From Couchioplanes caeruleus (lineage in GTDB: Bacteria; Actinomycetota; Actinomycetes; Mycobacteriales; Micromonosporaceae), in NCBI RefSeq assembly GCF_003751945.1, contig NZ_RJKL01000001.1, positions 4,960,001 to 5,024,000 of the forward strand: DNA of 64,000 nucleotides, read 5' to 3'. The position numbers and the translations under genes were made by a program. Below the pieces are notes generated by a model. That model did not search any database. It saw only the letters and a list, made by a program, of their open reading frames with translations, and was not told where the DNA came from. Shown here piece after piece: positions 9,010 through 16,991 of this stretch; the stretch's first letter is position 1, and every line of letters starts with the position of its first letter.

Positions 9010-9495
9010 ATGGTTTTCAGTGTCGGCGAGACCGTTGTTTACCCCCACCACGGGGCCGCACTCATCGAGGCAATCGAGACTAGAACGATCAAGGGCGTGG
9101 AGAAGCAGTACCTCGTCCTGCGGGTCGCCCAGGGCGACCTGACGGTCCGCGTGCCCGCTGAGAACGCCGAGATCGTCGGCGTGCGCGAAGTGGTCGGCGA
9201 GGAAGGCCTGGGCAAGGTCTTCGACGTCCTCCGCGCACCGCACACCGAGGAGCCGACCAACTGGTCGCGGCGTTACAAGGCCAATCTCGAGAAGCTCGCC
9301 TCCGGCAACCCGCTCAAGGTTGCCGAGGTTGTTCGTGACCTCTGGCGTCGCGAGCGCGAGCGTGGTCTCTCGGCAGGGGAGAAGCGCATGCTCGCCAAGG
9401 CCCGCGACATTCTCGTCGGCGAGGTGGCCCTCGCCGAGAAGAGCACCAAGGACGAGGCGGAAGTCCTCCTCGACAAGGTGCTCACCGAGGCCTGA
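9010..9495 (+). CDS. carD: CarD-family RNA-polymerase-binding transcription regulator
   Basis: 161 residues, the normal CarD length. The N-terminal Tudor-like RNAP-interaction domain begins [17 protein letters not shown]. The C-terminal helical DNA-binding domain includes the conserved tryptophan region [16 protein letters not shown] that inserts at the upstream edge of the open-complex bubble. CarD stabilises open complexes, notably at rRNA promoters, and is essential in mycobacteria. It heads the carD-ispD-ispF run, with a 51-bp gap to ispD. Confidence 0.97.
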   Translation: MVFSVGETVVYPHHGAALIEAIETRTIKGVEKQYLVLRVAQGDLTVRVPAENAEIVGVREVVGEEGLGKVFDVLRAPHTEEPTNWSRRYKANLEKLASGNPLKVAEVVRDLWRRERERGLSAGEKRMLAKARDILVGEVALAEKSTKDEAEVLLDKVLTEA

Positions 9496-9546
9496 CGTTT
9501 TCCCACCACCTCTCCACAGCACCATCTCCGAACTGAGGACCGCGAC

Positions 9547-10425
9547 GTGACCGCGCAGCTCAATGCTCGCGGTGACGTCGCGGTCCTCATTCCGGCGGCG
9601 GGTTCGGGGCTCCGCCTCGGCCCGGGAGCGCCCAAGGCCCTCCGCCCGCTCGCCGGCGAACCCCTCCTCGTCCACGCGGTCCGCCGCGTCGCGTCCGCCC
9701 CCTCGGTACGCATGATCGTCGTCGCCGCTCCGGCCGCCGAGGTCGATGCCGTCCGTGTGCTGCTCGAGCCGATCGCCCCGGTCGTGGTCGTGCCGGGCGG
9801 CGCCGAACGCCAGGACTCGGTCGCCGCGATGCTCGCCGCGGTGCCGGCCGAGACCGAGATCGTCCTCGTGCACGACGCGGCCCGCGCCCTGACCCCACCC
9901 GACCTGGTCGAATCGGTGGCTGCGGCCGTACGGTCCGGGCATCCCGCGGTGATCCCGGTGCTCCCGGTCGTCGACACGATCAAGGAGATCGGCCCGGGCG
10001 AGACCGTTCTCGGCACGGTCGACCGCTCGGTCCTGCGCAGCGTGCAGACCCCGCAGGGCTTCCGGCACGCCGTCCTCGCCGCGGCGCACGGGCTCGGGCC
10101 GCTCACACACCCCGGCGACGCTCCTCCGGCCGGTCGTGCCGACGACGCTGGTCCGGCCGCTCGTGCTGACGACGCTGGTCCGGCCGCTCGTGCAGAGGGC
10201 GCTGGTCCGACCGGTCGTGCTGACGCTGGTCTGGCTGCTCGTGCTGACGACGCTGGTCCGGACGGCGGCGCCGGCGGTGGCGGGCGGGTCAGCCACACCG
10301 ATGATGCCGGGATGGTGGAGAAGGCGGGGACGCCGGTCGTCTGCGTACCGGGCTCCGATCTGGCCATGAAGATCACCCGGCCGCTGGACCTCGTGATCGC
10401 CGAGGCGCTGCTCCGCGTAGCCTGA
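9547..10425 (+). CDS. ispD: 2-C-methyl-D-erythritol 4-phosphate cytidylyltransferase IspD with repeat insertion
   Basis: Third enzyme of the MEP isoprenoid pathway: CTP + MEP to CDP-ME. The N-terminal CTP-binding loop ([11 protein letters not shown]), [46 protein letters not shown] and the final KIT(R)PLDL are all present. The protein is 292 residues, longer than the usual ~230, because a Gly/Ala/Asp-rich insert of about 60 residues lies between QTPQGF... and TDDAG. The insert includes five repeats of a DDAGP type (residues about 195-238). The insert does not break the frame or remove a catalytic motif. The GTG start is 51 bp after carD. Confidence 0.93.
   Translation: MTAQLNARGDVAVLIPAAGSGLRLGPGAPKALRPLAGEPLLVHAVRRVASAPSVRMIVVAAPAAEVDAVRVLLEPIAPVVVVPGGAERQDSVAAMLAAVPAETEIVLVHDAARALTPPDLVESVAAAVRSGHPAVIPVLPVVDTIKEIGPGETVLGTVDRSVLRSVQTPQGFRHAVLAAAHGLGPLTHPGDAPPAGRADDAGPAARADDAGPAARAEGAGPTGRADAGLAARADDAGPDGGAGGGGRVSHTDDAGMVEKAGTPVVCVPGSDLAMKITRPLDLVIAEALLRVA
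10129..10260 (+). repeat. 27-bp in-frame tandem repeat inside ispD
   Basis: Five units: 10129-10155, 10156-10182, 10183-10209, a 24-bp unit at 10210-10233, and 10234-10260. Each encodes roughly (A/G)RADDAGPA. All lengths are multiples of three, so the reading frame is kept. Confidence 0.92.
10418..10423 (+). promoter_or_regulatory. Putative internal -10 box for ispF
   Basis: TAGCCT inside the last codons of ispD, exactly 6 nt before GTG 10430. It could give a leaderless ispF message in addition to read-through from carD-ispD. Confidence 0.3.
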
Positions 10426-10429
10426 CGGC

Positions 10430-10900
10430 GTGGACCAGCGCATCGGCATCGGTACGGACGTGCACGCCTTCGACCCCGCCCGGGTGTGCTGGGTCGCGGG
10501 CCTGATGTGGCCCGGCGAGCCCGGCCTGGCCGGCCACTCCGACGCCGACGTCGCCGCGCACGCCGCCTGCGACGCCATGTTCAGCGCCGCTGGGCTCGGC
10601 GATCTCGGGAGCAACTTCGGCACCTCCGAGCCGCGCTGGGCCGGCGCGCCGGGTGTGGACCTGCTCAGCGAGACCGCGCGCCGGGTCCGGGAGCACGGCT
10701 ACGAGATCGGCAACGTGGCGATCCAGGTCATCGGCGCCAAACCGAAGGTCGGCAAGCGCCGTGACGAGGCCCAGCGGGTGCTCTCCGAGGCGGTCGGCGC
10801 CCCGGTCACCGTCTCCGGCACCACCACCGACGGGCTCGGGCTGACCGGCCGTGGCGAGGGGCTCGCGGCCATCGCCACCGCGCTGCTGCGCGCACTCTGA
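10430..10900 (+). CDS. ispF: 2-C-methyl-D-erythritol 2,4-cyclodiphosphate synthase IspF
   Basis: 156 residues, normal for the trimeric MEP-pathway cyclase that releases CMP from CDP-ME 2-phosphate. The metal ligands D10 and H12 (GTDVHAF) and the helix with H44 ([13 protein letters not shown]) are present. So are the substrate loops GDLGSNF and [10 protein letters not shown] and the C-terminal [10 protein letters not shown]. The GTG start is 4 bp after the ispD stop. The last 24 coding bases form the first unit of a 32-bp tandem duplication that continues past the stop. In mycobacteria cysS follows directly; here it is 20.8 kb away. Confidence 0.96.
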   Translation: MDQRIGIGTDVHAFDPARVCWVAGLMWPGEPGLAGHSDADVAAHAACDAMFSAAGLGDLGSNFGTSEPRWAGAPGVDLLSETARRVREHGYEIGNVAIQVIGAKPKVGKRRDEAQRVLSEAVGAPVTVSGTTTDGLGLTGRGEGLAAIATALLRAL

Positions 10901-10963
10901 CCGCGCCCACCGTGCTGCTCCACGCACTCTGACCGCGCCCACCGCGCTGCTCCACGCACTCCG
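10877..10963 (+). repeat. 32-bp tandem duplication spanning the ispF stop codon
   Basis: Units start at 10877, 10909 and 10941 (the third is incomplete). The first contains the end and TGA stop of ispF, and the others repeat it as non-coding DNA with few changes. Confidence 0.9.
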
Positions 10964-11011
10964 GCACCTCGGACCAGGCTGTCGGCGGAGATGGAGTTCG
11001 TTCCGCTGCGG

Positions 11012-11095
11012 GCGGGCTCATGTGGGCGGGTCTATAGGGGCGGGCTCATGCGGGCCGGTCCATGCGGGCGGGTCTATGGGGGCGGATCCATGGGG
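11012..11095 (+). repeat. 14-bp minisatellite, six units
   Basis: Six consecutive 14-bp units with consensus GCGGGTCCATGCGG cover exactly 84 bp, between ispF and the PPOX gene. Units differ by one to five bases. Many contain CATG. Confidence 0.92.
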
Positions 11096-11161
11096 GGCAG
11101 ACCCGGTGGTGGCGGTGATGTTCGCCTCGGCGTGGTCCGGCGGGTGCGGCATGATCGGAGC

Positions 11162-11551
11162 ATGACGATCTCGTTGCCCGATAATGTTCGTAAGTTGATC
11201 GACGGTCCCACATTCGCCGTCGTCACCACGATCAATTCCGACGGCAGTCCGCAATCGACCGTGATCTGGATCAAGCGGGACGGCGACGACCTGATCTTCT
11301 CCACCGTGCGAGGGCGGAGGAAGACCCGGAACATGGAGCGGGATCCGCGCGTGTCGGTGTGTGCGTATGACCCGGCGCAGCCGTATTTCTCCTTCACCGT
11401 GGAGGGCGCCGTGACGCTCGACGAGGAGGGCGGCCCGGAGCTGATCAACGAGCTGAGCCTCAAGTACGACGACCGGCCGTGGACGTTCGACGCGCCCGAG
11501 GTGGTGCGGGTGGTCTGCCGGGTCACCCCGCGCAAGGTGATCACGCACTAG
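11162..11551 (+). CDS. PPOX-class F420-dependent oxidoreductase
   Basis: 129 residues with a single split-barrel flavin/deazaflavin-binding fold. Typical elements are FAVVTTINSDGSPQSTVIWIKRDGDDLIFST, GRRKTRNMERDPRVSV and FTVEGAV. This short subclass, common in actinobacteria, usually binds F420 and reduces varied substrates, or acts on F420/biliverdin-like compounds. The substrate here is unknown. The ATG at 11162 follows a GGAG run; the frame extends further upstream only through the minisatellite, which is unlikely to be coding. Confidence 0.85.
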   Translation: MTISLPDNVRKLIDGPTFAVVTTINSDGSPQSTVIWIKRDGDDLIFSTVRGRRKTRNMERDPRVSVCAYDPAQPYFSFTVEGAVTLDEEGGPELINELSLKYDDRPWTFDAPEVVRVVCRVTPRKVITH

Positions 11552-11557
11552 ACGACC

Positions 11558-11563
11558 TACGCT
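11558..11563 (+). promoter_or_regulatory. Putative -10 box of a leaderless TPR-gene transcript
   Basis: TACGCT exactly 6 nt before GTG 11570, and only 6 nt after the PPOX stop. Confidence 0.4.
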
Positions 11564-11569
11564 CGATGG

Positions 11570-12889
11570 GTGTCGAGCGAGCCCACCTCCCAGTCCGAGC
11601 CCGAGACGACGCCTGAGGAATACCGGCAGAGAGCCTTGCTCTTCGCCGACCTGGGCCGTTACGACGAGGCGGCGGGCGAGATCGCGGCCGGCCTCGCGTC
11701 GGCGCCCGATGATCCCGGGCTGTTGATCACCCTTGCCCGGCTGCATGTGGCCGCCGGGCAGGCGGTGGCGGCGCTGGCCGCGGCGGACCGGGCGGCCGCG
11801 GCTTCGCCCGGCACGATCGAACCGCTCGTGGTCCGGGCCATGGCGCTGACCGACGACCGCCGGTATGCCGAGGCCGCCCACACGGCCACCGAGATCCTCG
11901 CTCGCTGGCCGGGCGACGCGTTCGCGCAACGTACGGGTGCCGCACTGCTCAGCGAGTCGCGCAACGGCCAGGAGGCGCTCAACGCCGCCTGGAACGGCGT
12001 GCGGTTGGCCCCGCGGGAGGCCGAGGCGCACCTCGTCCTCGCCGTGGTCGCCGCCCGCCTGCGCCTGTTCGACCTCGCGCAGCGGGGATACAGCGAGGCC
12101 CTGGACCTGGACGCGGGGCTCGGTGACGCCCAGCGCCAGGTCGGGATCGTCCGCCTGGAACGGCGTCGCTGGGCGGCCGCGCTGGAACAACTGGCCGACG
12201 AGGCGACACTGCCGCCGCCACCCGACCCGTCGGCCCAGCCTCCCGGCGCGGCATCTCAGGGTCCCGGCGTGGCAGCCCCGTCCGACCCGTCAGTTCAGGA
12301 TCCCGGACCGACAGCTCAACCCGGTCCGACAGCTCAAGCCGGTTCGGGCGACCGGGCCCTCGGTTCCTCACCCCAGGAGCGCGGCCTCGAGGGCCAGGCG
12401 CCGGGCTCGACTGAGAAAGGGCCCGGTTCGGTGGGGAAGGGGCCCGGCTCGGCGGGACAGTGGCCCGGCCCTGGGTTCGATTCTCCGGAGATCAGCCTGC
12501 CGGTCGGTCCGGTGCTGGACCGTTCCCAGGCCACGGCGGAGGCGATCCGGCGGGCGATCCTGCTCGGCGCCAACGCCGTGGTGGTCGCGGCCGTGGTCAG
12601 TGCCGTCATGAACCTGGCCAGTTCCGGCGTCGCCCGGATGTGGGCGGGCGTGATGGGGGTGGTCATCCTGCTCGGGGTGACGGTGTGGCTGTCTCGGGAG
12701 CTCCGCCCGGAGCCGATCGGCGTGGTGCTCGGACGGTCCTCCCGCAAGCTCGCCCTCGCCACCTGTGCGACTGCGCTGGCACCCGTCCTTCTGGTGGCCC
12801 ATGCCCTGGTCGGCGGCCCGATTCCCCTCATCGCGGCCATGGCGGTGGCCGCGGTCGCGGAACTCGCGGTGCTCACCCGGCGCGCCTGA
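11570..12889 (+). CDS. TPR-repeat membrane protein, function unknown
   Basis: 439 residues. The N-terminal half (about 15-205) is a set of tetratricopeptide repeats (EEYRQRALLFADLGRYDEAAGEI, and others), a protein-interaction scaffold. Residues about 215-310 are a low-complexity Pro/Gly/Gln linker with degenerate GPGS repeats. The C-terminal part (about 325-435) has four hydrophobic helices. The TPR domain is probably cytoplasmic. No enzymatic motif is seen. It converges on the ROK gene with a 14-bp gap. Confidence 0.75.
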   Translation: MSSEPTSQSEPETTPEEYRQRALLFADLGRYDEAAGEIAAGLASAPDDPGLLITLARLHVAAGQAVAALAAADRAAAASPGTIEPLVVRAMALTDDRRYAEAAHTATEILARWPGDAFAQRTGAALLSESRNGQEALNAAWNGVRLAPREAEAHLVLAVVAARLRLFDLAQRGYSEALDLDAGLGDAQRQVGIVRLERRRWAAALEQLADEATLPPPPDPSAQPPGAASQGPGVAAPSDPSVQDPGPTAQPGPTAQAGSGDRALGSSPQERGLEGQAPGSTEKGPGSVGKGPGSAGQWPGPGFDSPEISLPVGPVLDRSQATAEAIRRAILLGANAVVVAAVVSAVMNLASSGVARMWAGVMGVVILLGVTVWLSRELRPEPIGVVLGRSSRKLALATCATALAPVLLVAHALVGGPIPLIAAMAVAAVAELAVLTRRA

Positions 12890-12903
12890 CCGGCGAGAGC
12901 GTT

Positions 12904-14091
12904 TCAGGTCTGGTTGTCGCGGATGGCGGCGATCAGAGACTCGCGCACCGCGGTGAGGCCGGCGTCGAGGGCGCCGAGCAGGACCGCGTCGTCGGCGATC
13001 GTGGTGACGGCGATGGTGCTCTCCAGCGGGGCGGCCCGGTGGACCGCGTCCCGGACGGCGGCGAGCAGGGTTTCGCCGCCGGCCCGGGCGATGGGGCCGG
13101 CGAGCACCACGAGCGAGGGATCGAGTACGGCGATGACCGCGGCGAGGCCGACGGCGATCCGGTCGGCCAGTTGGGTGATGAATTCTCCGGACCGGCCCGG
13201 GGTGGTCGCGGCGGTGGTGACGATGTCGAGGGGGGTTCGGCCCGGTATGCCGTGGTCCTGGCCGAGGGCCATGATCGCGGCGCCGCCGACCAGGTCTTGC
13301 AGGTCGACCTTGCGGTGGATGGAGCCGGGGGCGTACAGCGGCATGTAGCCGATCTCGCCGGCGCCGCCTCGGGCGCCGCGGATCAGGGTGCCGCCGATGT
13401 CGATGGCCAGACCGAGGCCCTCCTGGCCGAGCCAGAGCAGCGCGAAGCCGTCGGCCTCCTGGGCGACGCCGCGGCGGCGCTCGGCGACCGCGGCGAGGTT
13501 GACGTCGTTGTCGACCCCGACGCGGGTGCCCAGCGCCGCGGCCGTCTCCGGCACCAGGCCCGGGCGGGCGAAGCCGGGCACGTCGACGTGGCGGATGGTC
13601 TCGGCGCGGGCGTCGTACGACCCGGCGACGGCGAGCTGGACGTGGTGGATCTTGTCGGCGGGGACGCCGGCCTCGGCATGCAGGTCGGCTATCGCCTCCA
13701 CCAGGGCGGTACGGGGATCGGCACGAAGGAAGTCGACCTGCCGTTCGATCCGGGCGCGGACCTCGCCGGTGAGGTCGCAGAGGGCGGCGACGACCGACGG
13801 GCCCCCGCTGGCGCCGATGTCGCGGACGGACAGCGCGGCGGCGTACGCTGCGTCGGGGTCGACGGCATAGATTTCCGCGTTCGGGCCCGGGCGCCCGCTG
13901 TGGTAGCCGACGACCGAGACCAGCCCGGCGTCGGTGAGCCTGCGCAGCACCTCGGAGATGGTCGGGGTGGAGAGCTGGGTCAGCCGGCGTAGGTCGGCGC
14001 GGGTGAGTTCGCCCACCTCCAGCAGGTGGGCCAGTGCCGCGCTCGCGTTCATGGCGCGCAGCAGCTTGGACGATCCCGCCAGGCGTGTCAC
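12904..14091 (-). CDS. ROK-family transcriptional regulator lacking the zinc motif
   Basis: 395 residues. An N-terminal winged HTH (ELTRADLRRLTQLSTPTISEVLRRL, about 28-52) is followed by a ROK sugar-kinase-like domain with the ATP/sugar motif LAIDIGGTLIRG and AGEIGYMPL. The CxCGxxGC zinc motif, which in most ROK regulators follows the GH(M)P segment, is absent; the stretch there reads YAPGSIHRKVDLQDL. The regulator should sense a sugar or sugar phosphate, but no transport or catabolic gene is adjacent. A 14-bp AT-rich palindrome at 14189 is a candidate operator upstream. Confidence 0.85.
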   Translation of the reverse strand: MTRLAGSSKLLRAMNASAALAHLLEVGELTRADLRRLTQLSTPTISEVLRRLTDAGLVSVVGYHSGRPGPNAEIYAVDPDAAYAAALSVRDIGASGGPSVVAALCDLTGEVRARIERQVDFLRADPRTALVEAIADLHAEAGVPADKIHHVQLAVAGSYDARAETIRHVDVPGFARPGLVPETAAALGTRVGVDNDVNLAAVAERRRGVAQEADGFALLWLGQEGLGLAIDIGGTLIRGARGGAGEIGYMPLYAPGSIHRKVDLQDLVGGAAIMALGQDHGIPGRTPLDIVTTAATTPGRSGEFITQLADRIAVGLAAVIAVLDPSLVVLAGPIARAGGETLLAAVRDAVHRAAPLESTIAVTTIADDAVLLGALDAGLTAVRESLIAAIRDNQT

Positions 14092-14188
14092 CAGGCTCCT
14101 CCTCGAATTGGAAAATGGGTTAACAATTGGCTGGACCGTAGGTCCGCCCCTCGATGGAAGTCAATACCCTACGGCTTGACGGGTGCCT

Positions 14189-14202
14189 ATTGATTAATCA
14201 AT
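14189..14202. promoter_or_regulatory. 14-bp perfect palindrome, candidate ROK operator
   Basis: ATTGATTAATCAAT reads the same on both strands. It is strikingly AT-rich for this genome and lies 97 bp upstream of the ROK start, between divergent genes. Assignment to the ROK protein is inferred from position only. Confidence 0.5.
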
Positions 14203-14430
14203 TTTACTGACCTAGCGTGACGGCAGGTTGCCCGTGACGGAACGGCCGAAGCGAAGAGGTCCCGAGTGGACACGAGGCACTCCGCCCGGCTCCGCGAGGG
14301 AGTAGGTCAGCCGGGCGAGATGGGCACGGTCCGAGTAGGTCGAGGTGCGCGTAGGACACGGGAGGCGGGGAGCCACGGGGGTTCCCCGCCTTCTGGGCGG
14401 GCGGTGTTGTCCGGCTCTCGCGGAGTCCAT

Positions 14431-14436
14431 TAGGTT
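14431..14436 (+). promoter_or_regulatory. Putative -10 box of a leaderless transcript
   Basis: TAGGTT exactly 6 nt before GTG 14443. Confidence 0.4.
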
Positions 14437-14442
14437 CAGTTC

Positions 14443-15291
14443 GTGTTGACCCAGGTGCCACCCCTTTTCGCCGGGCTCGTGGACGATGCGTCCATGCTGC
14501 CGCCGGCCATGGGTGGTGTCACCGAGTCGCTGGCGGCTCATCGCAAGCACCGTGCCGCCTGGTACTCCCCGCTGGTCGGCGCTCTGCTCGTACCCGCGTC
14601 GTTGGTAGATCTCGAAGTGTCGCCGCGCGGGCTGCCGGTGGCCGTGGTCAACGACGCGGCGATCGCCGCCCTGCCCGTCGCCATCGGCAAGCTGCGCGCC
14701 GCCGGCGCCGTGGTGGCGCAGGCCGAGGCACTCGTGGCGCGGCGCGGTGAGGATCCCCGGCCCGGCCTCGATGCGCTGCGCGACCTCGCCATCCGGGAGC
14801 AAGGCCTGCGGGTGTACGCCGAGATCCCGCTGAGCTGGGGCCTGCTCGCCGCCCTCGACACCGTCGCCGCCGCGCGCGCCGACGGGGTGGCGATCTGCCC
14901 GAAGTTCCGGGTCGGGGGGCTGGCGGCCGAGTTGTTCCCGACCCCGGTGGAGCTGGCCGCGGTGATCTGCGCGTGCCGCGACCGGGAGCTGCCGTTCAAG
15001 CTGGCCGCCGGGTTGCGGCACGCGCTGCGGCACACCGACCCGGAGACCGGCTTCACCCATCACGGCTTCCTCAACGTGCTCGTCGCCTCCGCGCTCGCCG
15101 TCGACGGCGGCGAGGTGGCGGACGTCGCCGAGGTGCTGGCGGCGACGCATCCCCTGCCGCTCGTCGAGCCCGCCCGGGCGCGGTGGGAGGACGCCCGGCC
15201 GCTGTGGGTGGGCTTCGGCGCGGGCAACGTGCTGGAGCCGCTGACCGAGCTGATCCGCCTGGGTCTCATCAACGGCGGCACCGAGGTCTGA
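14443..15291 (+). CDS. Conserved actinobacterial protein of unknown function
   Basis: 282 residues with no signal peptide or membrane segment. The layout suggests an alpha/beta barrel: repeated beta-alpha units such as LPVAVVNDAAIAALP, LRVYAEIPLSWGLLAALD, DGVAICPKFRVGGLAAELFP and LPFKLAAGLRHALRH. There is a striking HTDPETGFTHHGFLNVLVA segment rich in His/Asp. I do not recognise a named family. The absence of cofactor motifs makes a specific activity impossible to state. The SRPBCC gene follows in the same direction after 80 bp. Confidence 0.7.
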   Translation: MLTQVPPLFAGLVDDASMLPPAMGGVTESLAAHRKHRAAWYSPLVGALLVPASLVDLEVSPRGLPVAVVNDAAIAALPVAIGKLRAAGAVVAQAEALVARRGEDPRPGLDALRDLAIREQGLRVYAEIPLSWGLLAALDTVAAARADGVAICPKFRVGGLAAELFPTPVELAAVICACRDRELPFKLAAGLRHALRHTDPETGFTHHGFLNVLVASALAVDGGEVADVAEVLAATHPLPLVEPARARWEDARPLWVGFGAGNVLEPLTELIRLGLINGGTEV

Positions 15292-15371
15292 GCGACGCCG
15301 GACGCCACGTCGCCGGAACTGTCTGTTTTTGGGAGGCGACTCCCCGTACCGTGTACGCGGGAGGTCACGCA

Positions 15372-15830
15372 ATGTCCACGGTCGCAGTGACACGGCTGGT
15401 CGAGGCGCCGGTCGTCGACGTGTGGCGGGTCTTCACCAACCTGCCCCAGCGTTGCGAGTGGCTGTCCACGGTCACCCGCGTCGAGATGCTGACCTCCGGC
15501 GCGTTCGCCGCCGGGACGGTGTGGCGGGAGACCCGCACGATGGCCGACGGCGATGAGGTCACCGAAGAGTTCCGGGTGGGCGAGTGCGTGGCTCCGGAAC
15601 GGTTCGTGGTGGCGTCCCCGGGGATCGGTGCCGACTACCGGATGACCTACACGTTCGAGCCGGTCGTCGAGGGACGGCACCGCGGCGCGACCATGGTCAC
15701 CGTGGTGCAGGACGGCGCGCCGACCGCCCCGGCCGGGCGGTTCCTCGCGCTGGTCTTCGGCGGGCTGGCCGCGCGTACGGTCGAGGGTGCGTTGCGCCGC
15801 GACCTCGACGACCTCGCCGCGGCCGCCTGA
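15372..15830 (+). CDS. SRPBCC-family (START-like) protein
   Basis: 152 residues, one helix-grip fold. It opens with the typical VTRLVEAPVVDVWRVFTNLPQRCEWLSTV. Later strands include MTYTFEPVVEGRHRGATMVTVVQDGAP and a C-terminal helix (FLALVFGGLAARTVEGALRRDL). Such proteins bind hydrophobic ligands or act as polyketide cyclases/aromatases. No product is inferable. ATG 15372 has GGGAGG about 8 nt upstream. Confidence 0.8.
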   Translation: MSTVAVTRLVEAPVVDVWRVFTNLPQRCEWLSTVTRVEMLTSGAFAAGTVWRETRTMADGDEVTEEFRVGECVAPERFVVASPGIGADYRMTYTFEPVVEGRHRGATMVTVVQDGAPTAPAGRFLALVFGGLAARTVEGALRRDLDDLAAAA

Positions 15831-15832
15831 AT

Positions 15833-15838
15833 TACTGT
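15833..15838 (+). promoter_or_regulatory. Putative -10 box for the propeller gene
   Basis: TACTGT, 7 nt before GTG 15846. It favours that start over GTG 15837. Confidence 0.35.
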
Positions 15839-15845
15839 GCCGGGG

Positions 15846-16991
15846 GTGACCCGGAACCTGCTGCGCGCCCTCGCCGCGGTCGTCGTGCTCGCGACCGCCG
15901 CCCTGATCGGCTGGCGGGTGCTCGGGCCCGCCGAGGTGATCGAGGTGGCCACCGAGCCCTATCCGGTGGCGGTGGTCCGGGCCCCCGGCGTCGCGGGCAA
16001 GACCACGCAGGCGCCGCTGATCGTCGACGGGCGGATCCGGGTGTACGCCGGCAAGCGCCTCGTCAAGGCCGACGGCCCGGTCGACTTCCGGACGATGCAC
16101 ACCCCCCGCTGGTCGTTCCGGCGGTGGCCGGCGCAGGTCAGCGGGGTCGTGGCGGTCGGCACCACGGTGGTGAGCCGGTGGACCGACGGGGAACTGGTGG
16201 CGCTCGACGGGCGTACCGGCACGGTCGCCTGGCGGGCCGGTGGCCCCGCCGGACCGGGATTCGCCGGACGCACCGGGGCGGCTGCGGTGTGGGCACCGCC
16301 GGGACTGCACGTCGCGGGCACCAGCGTCCTGGTCGCCGCCGGGCAACGACTGCTTGCCCGGTCGGCCGCGGACGGCTCCCTGCGGTGGACCGCCGACCTG
16401 CCCCCGGGGTGCGCGGACAACTCGTTCGTCACCGCCGGGGGGCGCTTCGTCTGCGGCACGGGCGCCTGGGACGTCCTTTCCGGCGCGGTGGTGCGCGGCT
16501 GGCCGTCCGGCCCGTCGACCCCGGTCGGCTGCGACGTGGCCCGGTCCGCCTGCGGCGGGCTGCGCGACGCCTCCGGCCAGGGCTGGCTGACCGGGGACCG
16601 CCGCCCGCACCGCGCCACCGCCCTCGACCAGCCCGGCACCACCGCCGCGGGCGGCCTGGTCCTCGCCACGTCGGGCGATGCGGTGACCGCCTCCGGCGCG
16701 GCGTCCTGGAGCTGGCCGGGAAACGCCCAGGTTCTCGGCGTACGCGCGAACAAGGTCGTGCTGCTCACCGCGACCCTCGAGCTGGTGACCCTGGACGCAC
16801 AGACCGGGCGTCAGCTCGCGCGGTTCGCGGCGTACACGGACAACGAGCGGGTCGAGCCGTGGAAGCCGCACTTGTGGCAGGTGACCGACGCCTTCGTCGC
16901 ACTCGAACGGCTGCGTCCGGGCGCTGGTGCCGATCCGGACGAGCACGACCACTACTACACGATCGATCCCGAGATCCTGGCCGCGATCTAG
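15846..16991 (+). CDS. Membrane-anchored PQQ-like beta-propeller protein
   Basis: About 381 residues: one N-terminal membrane anchor (LLRALAAVVVLATAALIGW) followed by an outside beta-propeller of PQQ/WD-type blades. The pattern 'L..LDGRTGTVAWRAG', 'LLARSAADGSLRWTADLP' and 'LVTLDAQTGRQLARF' recurs. Cys residues at CADNSF, VCGTG, CDVARSACGG suggest disulfides. No catalytic residues of quinoprotein dehydrogenases are evident, so it is probably a binding or sensing protein. A related protein is encoded at 21606, and a third propeller is fused to Hsp70 at 34418. Its stop overlaps the convergent ROK stop by 4 bp. Confidence 0.75.
   Translation: MTRNLLRALAAVVVLATAALIGWRVLGPAEVIEVATEPYPVAVVRAPGVAGKTTQAPLIVDGRIRVYAGKRLVKADGPVDFRTMHTPRWSFRRWPAQVSGVVAVGTTVVSRWTDGELVALDGRTGTVAWRAGGPAGPGFAGRTGAAAVWAPPGLHVAGTSVLVAAGQRLLARSAADGSLRWTADLPPGCADNSFVTAGGRFVCGTGAWDVLSGAVVRGWPSGPSTPVGCDVARSACGGLRDASGQGWLTGDRRPHRATALDQPGTTAAGGLVLATSGDAVTASGAASWSWPGNAQVLGVRANKVVLLTATLELVTLDAQTGRQLARFAAYTDNERVEPWKPHLWQVTDAFVALERLRPGAGADPDEHDHYYTIDPEILAAI

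Larger units (their letters stand above)
14092..14442. other. Divergent intergenic region between ROK regulator and DUF-like gene
   Basis: 351 bp. It holds a locally AT-rich stretch (about 14100-14210) with two AATTGG copies around GTTAAC, a perfect 14-bp palindrome and a TTGACG hexamer (14176-14181). The right part (14215-14430) shows no supported gene. Confidence 0.6.
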
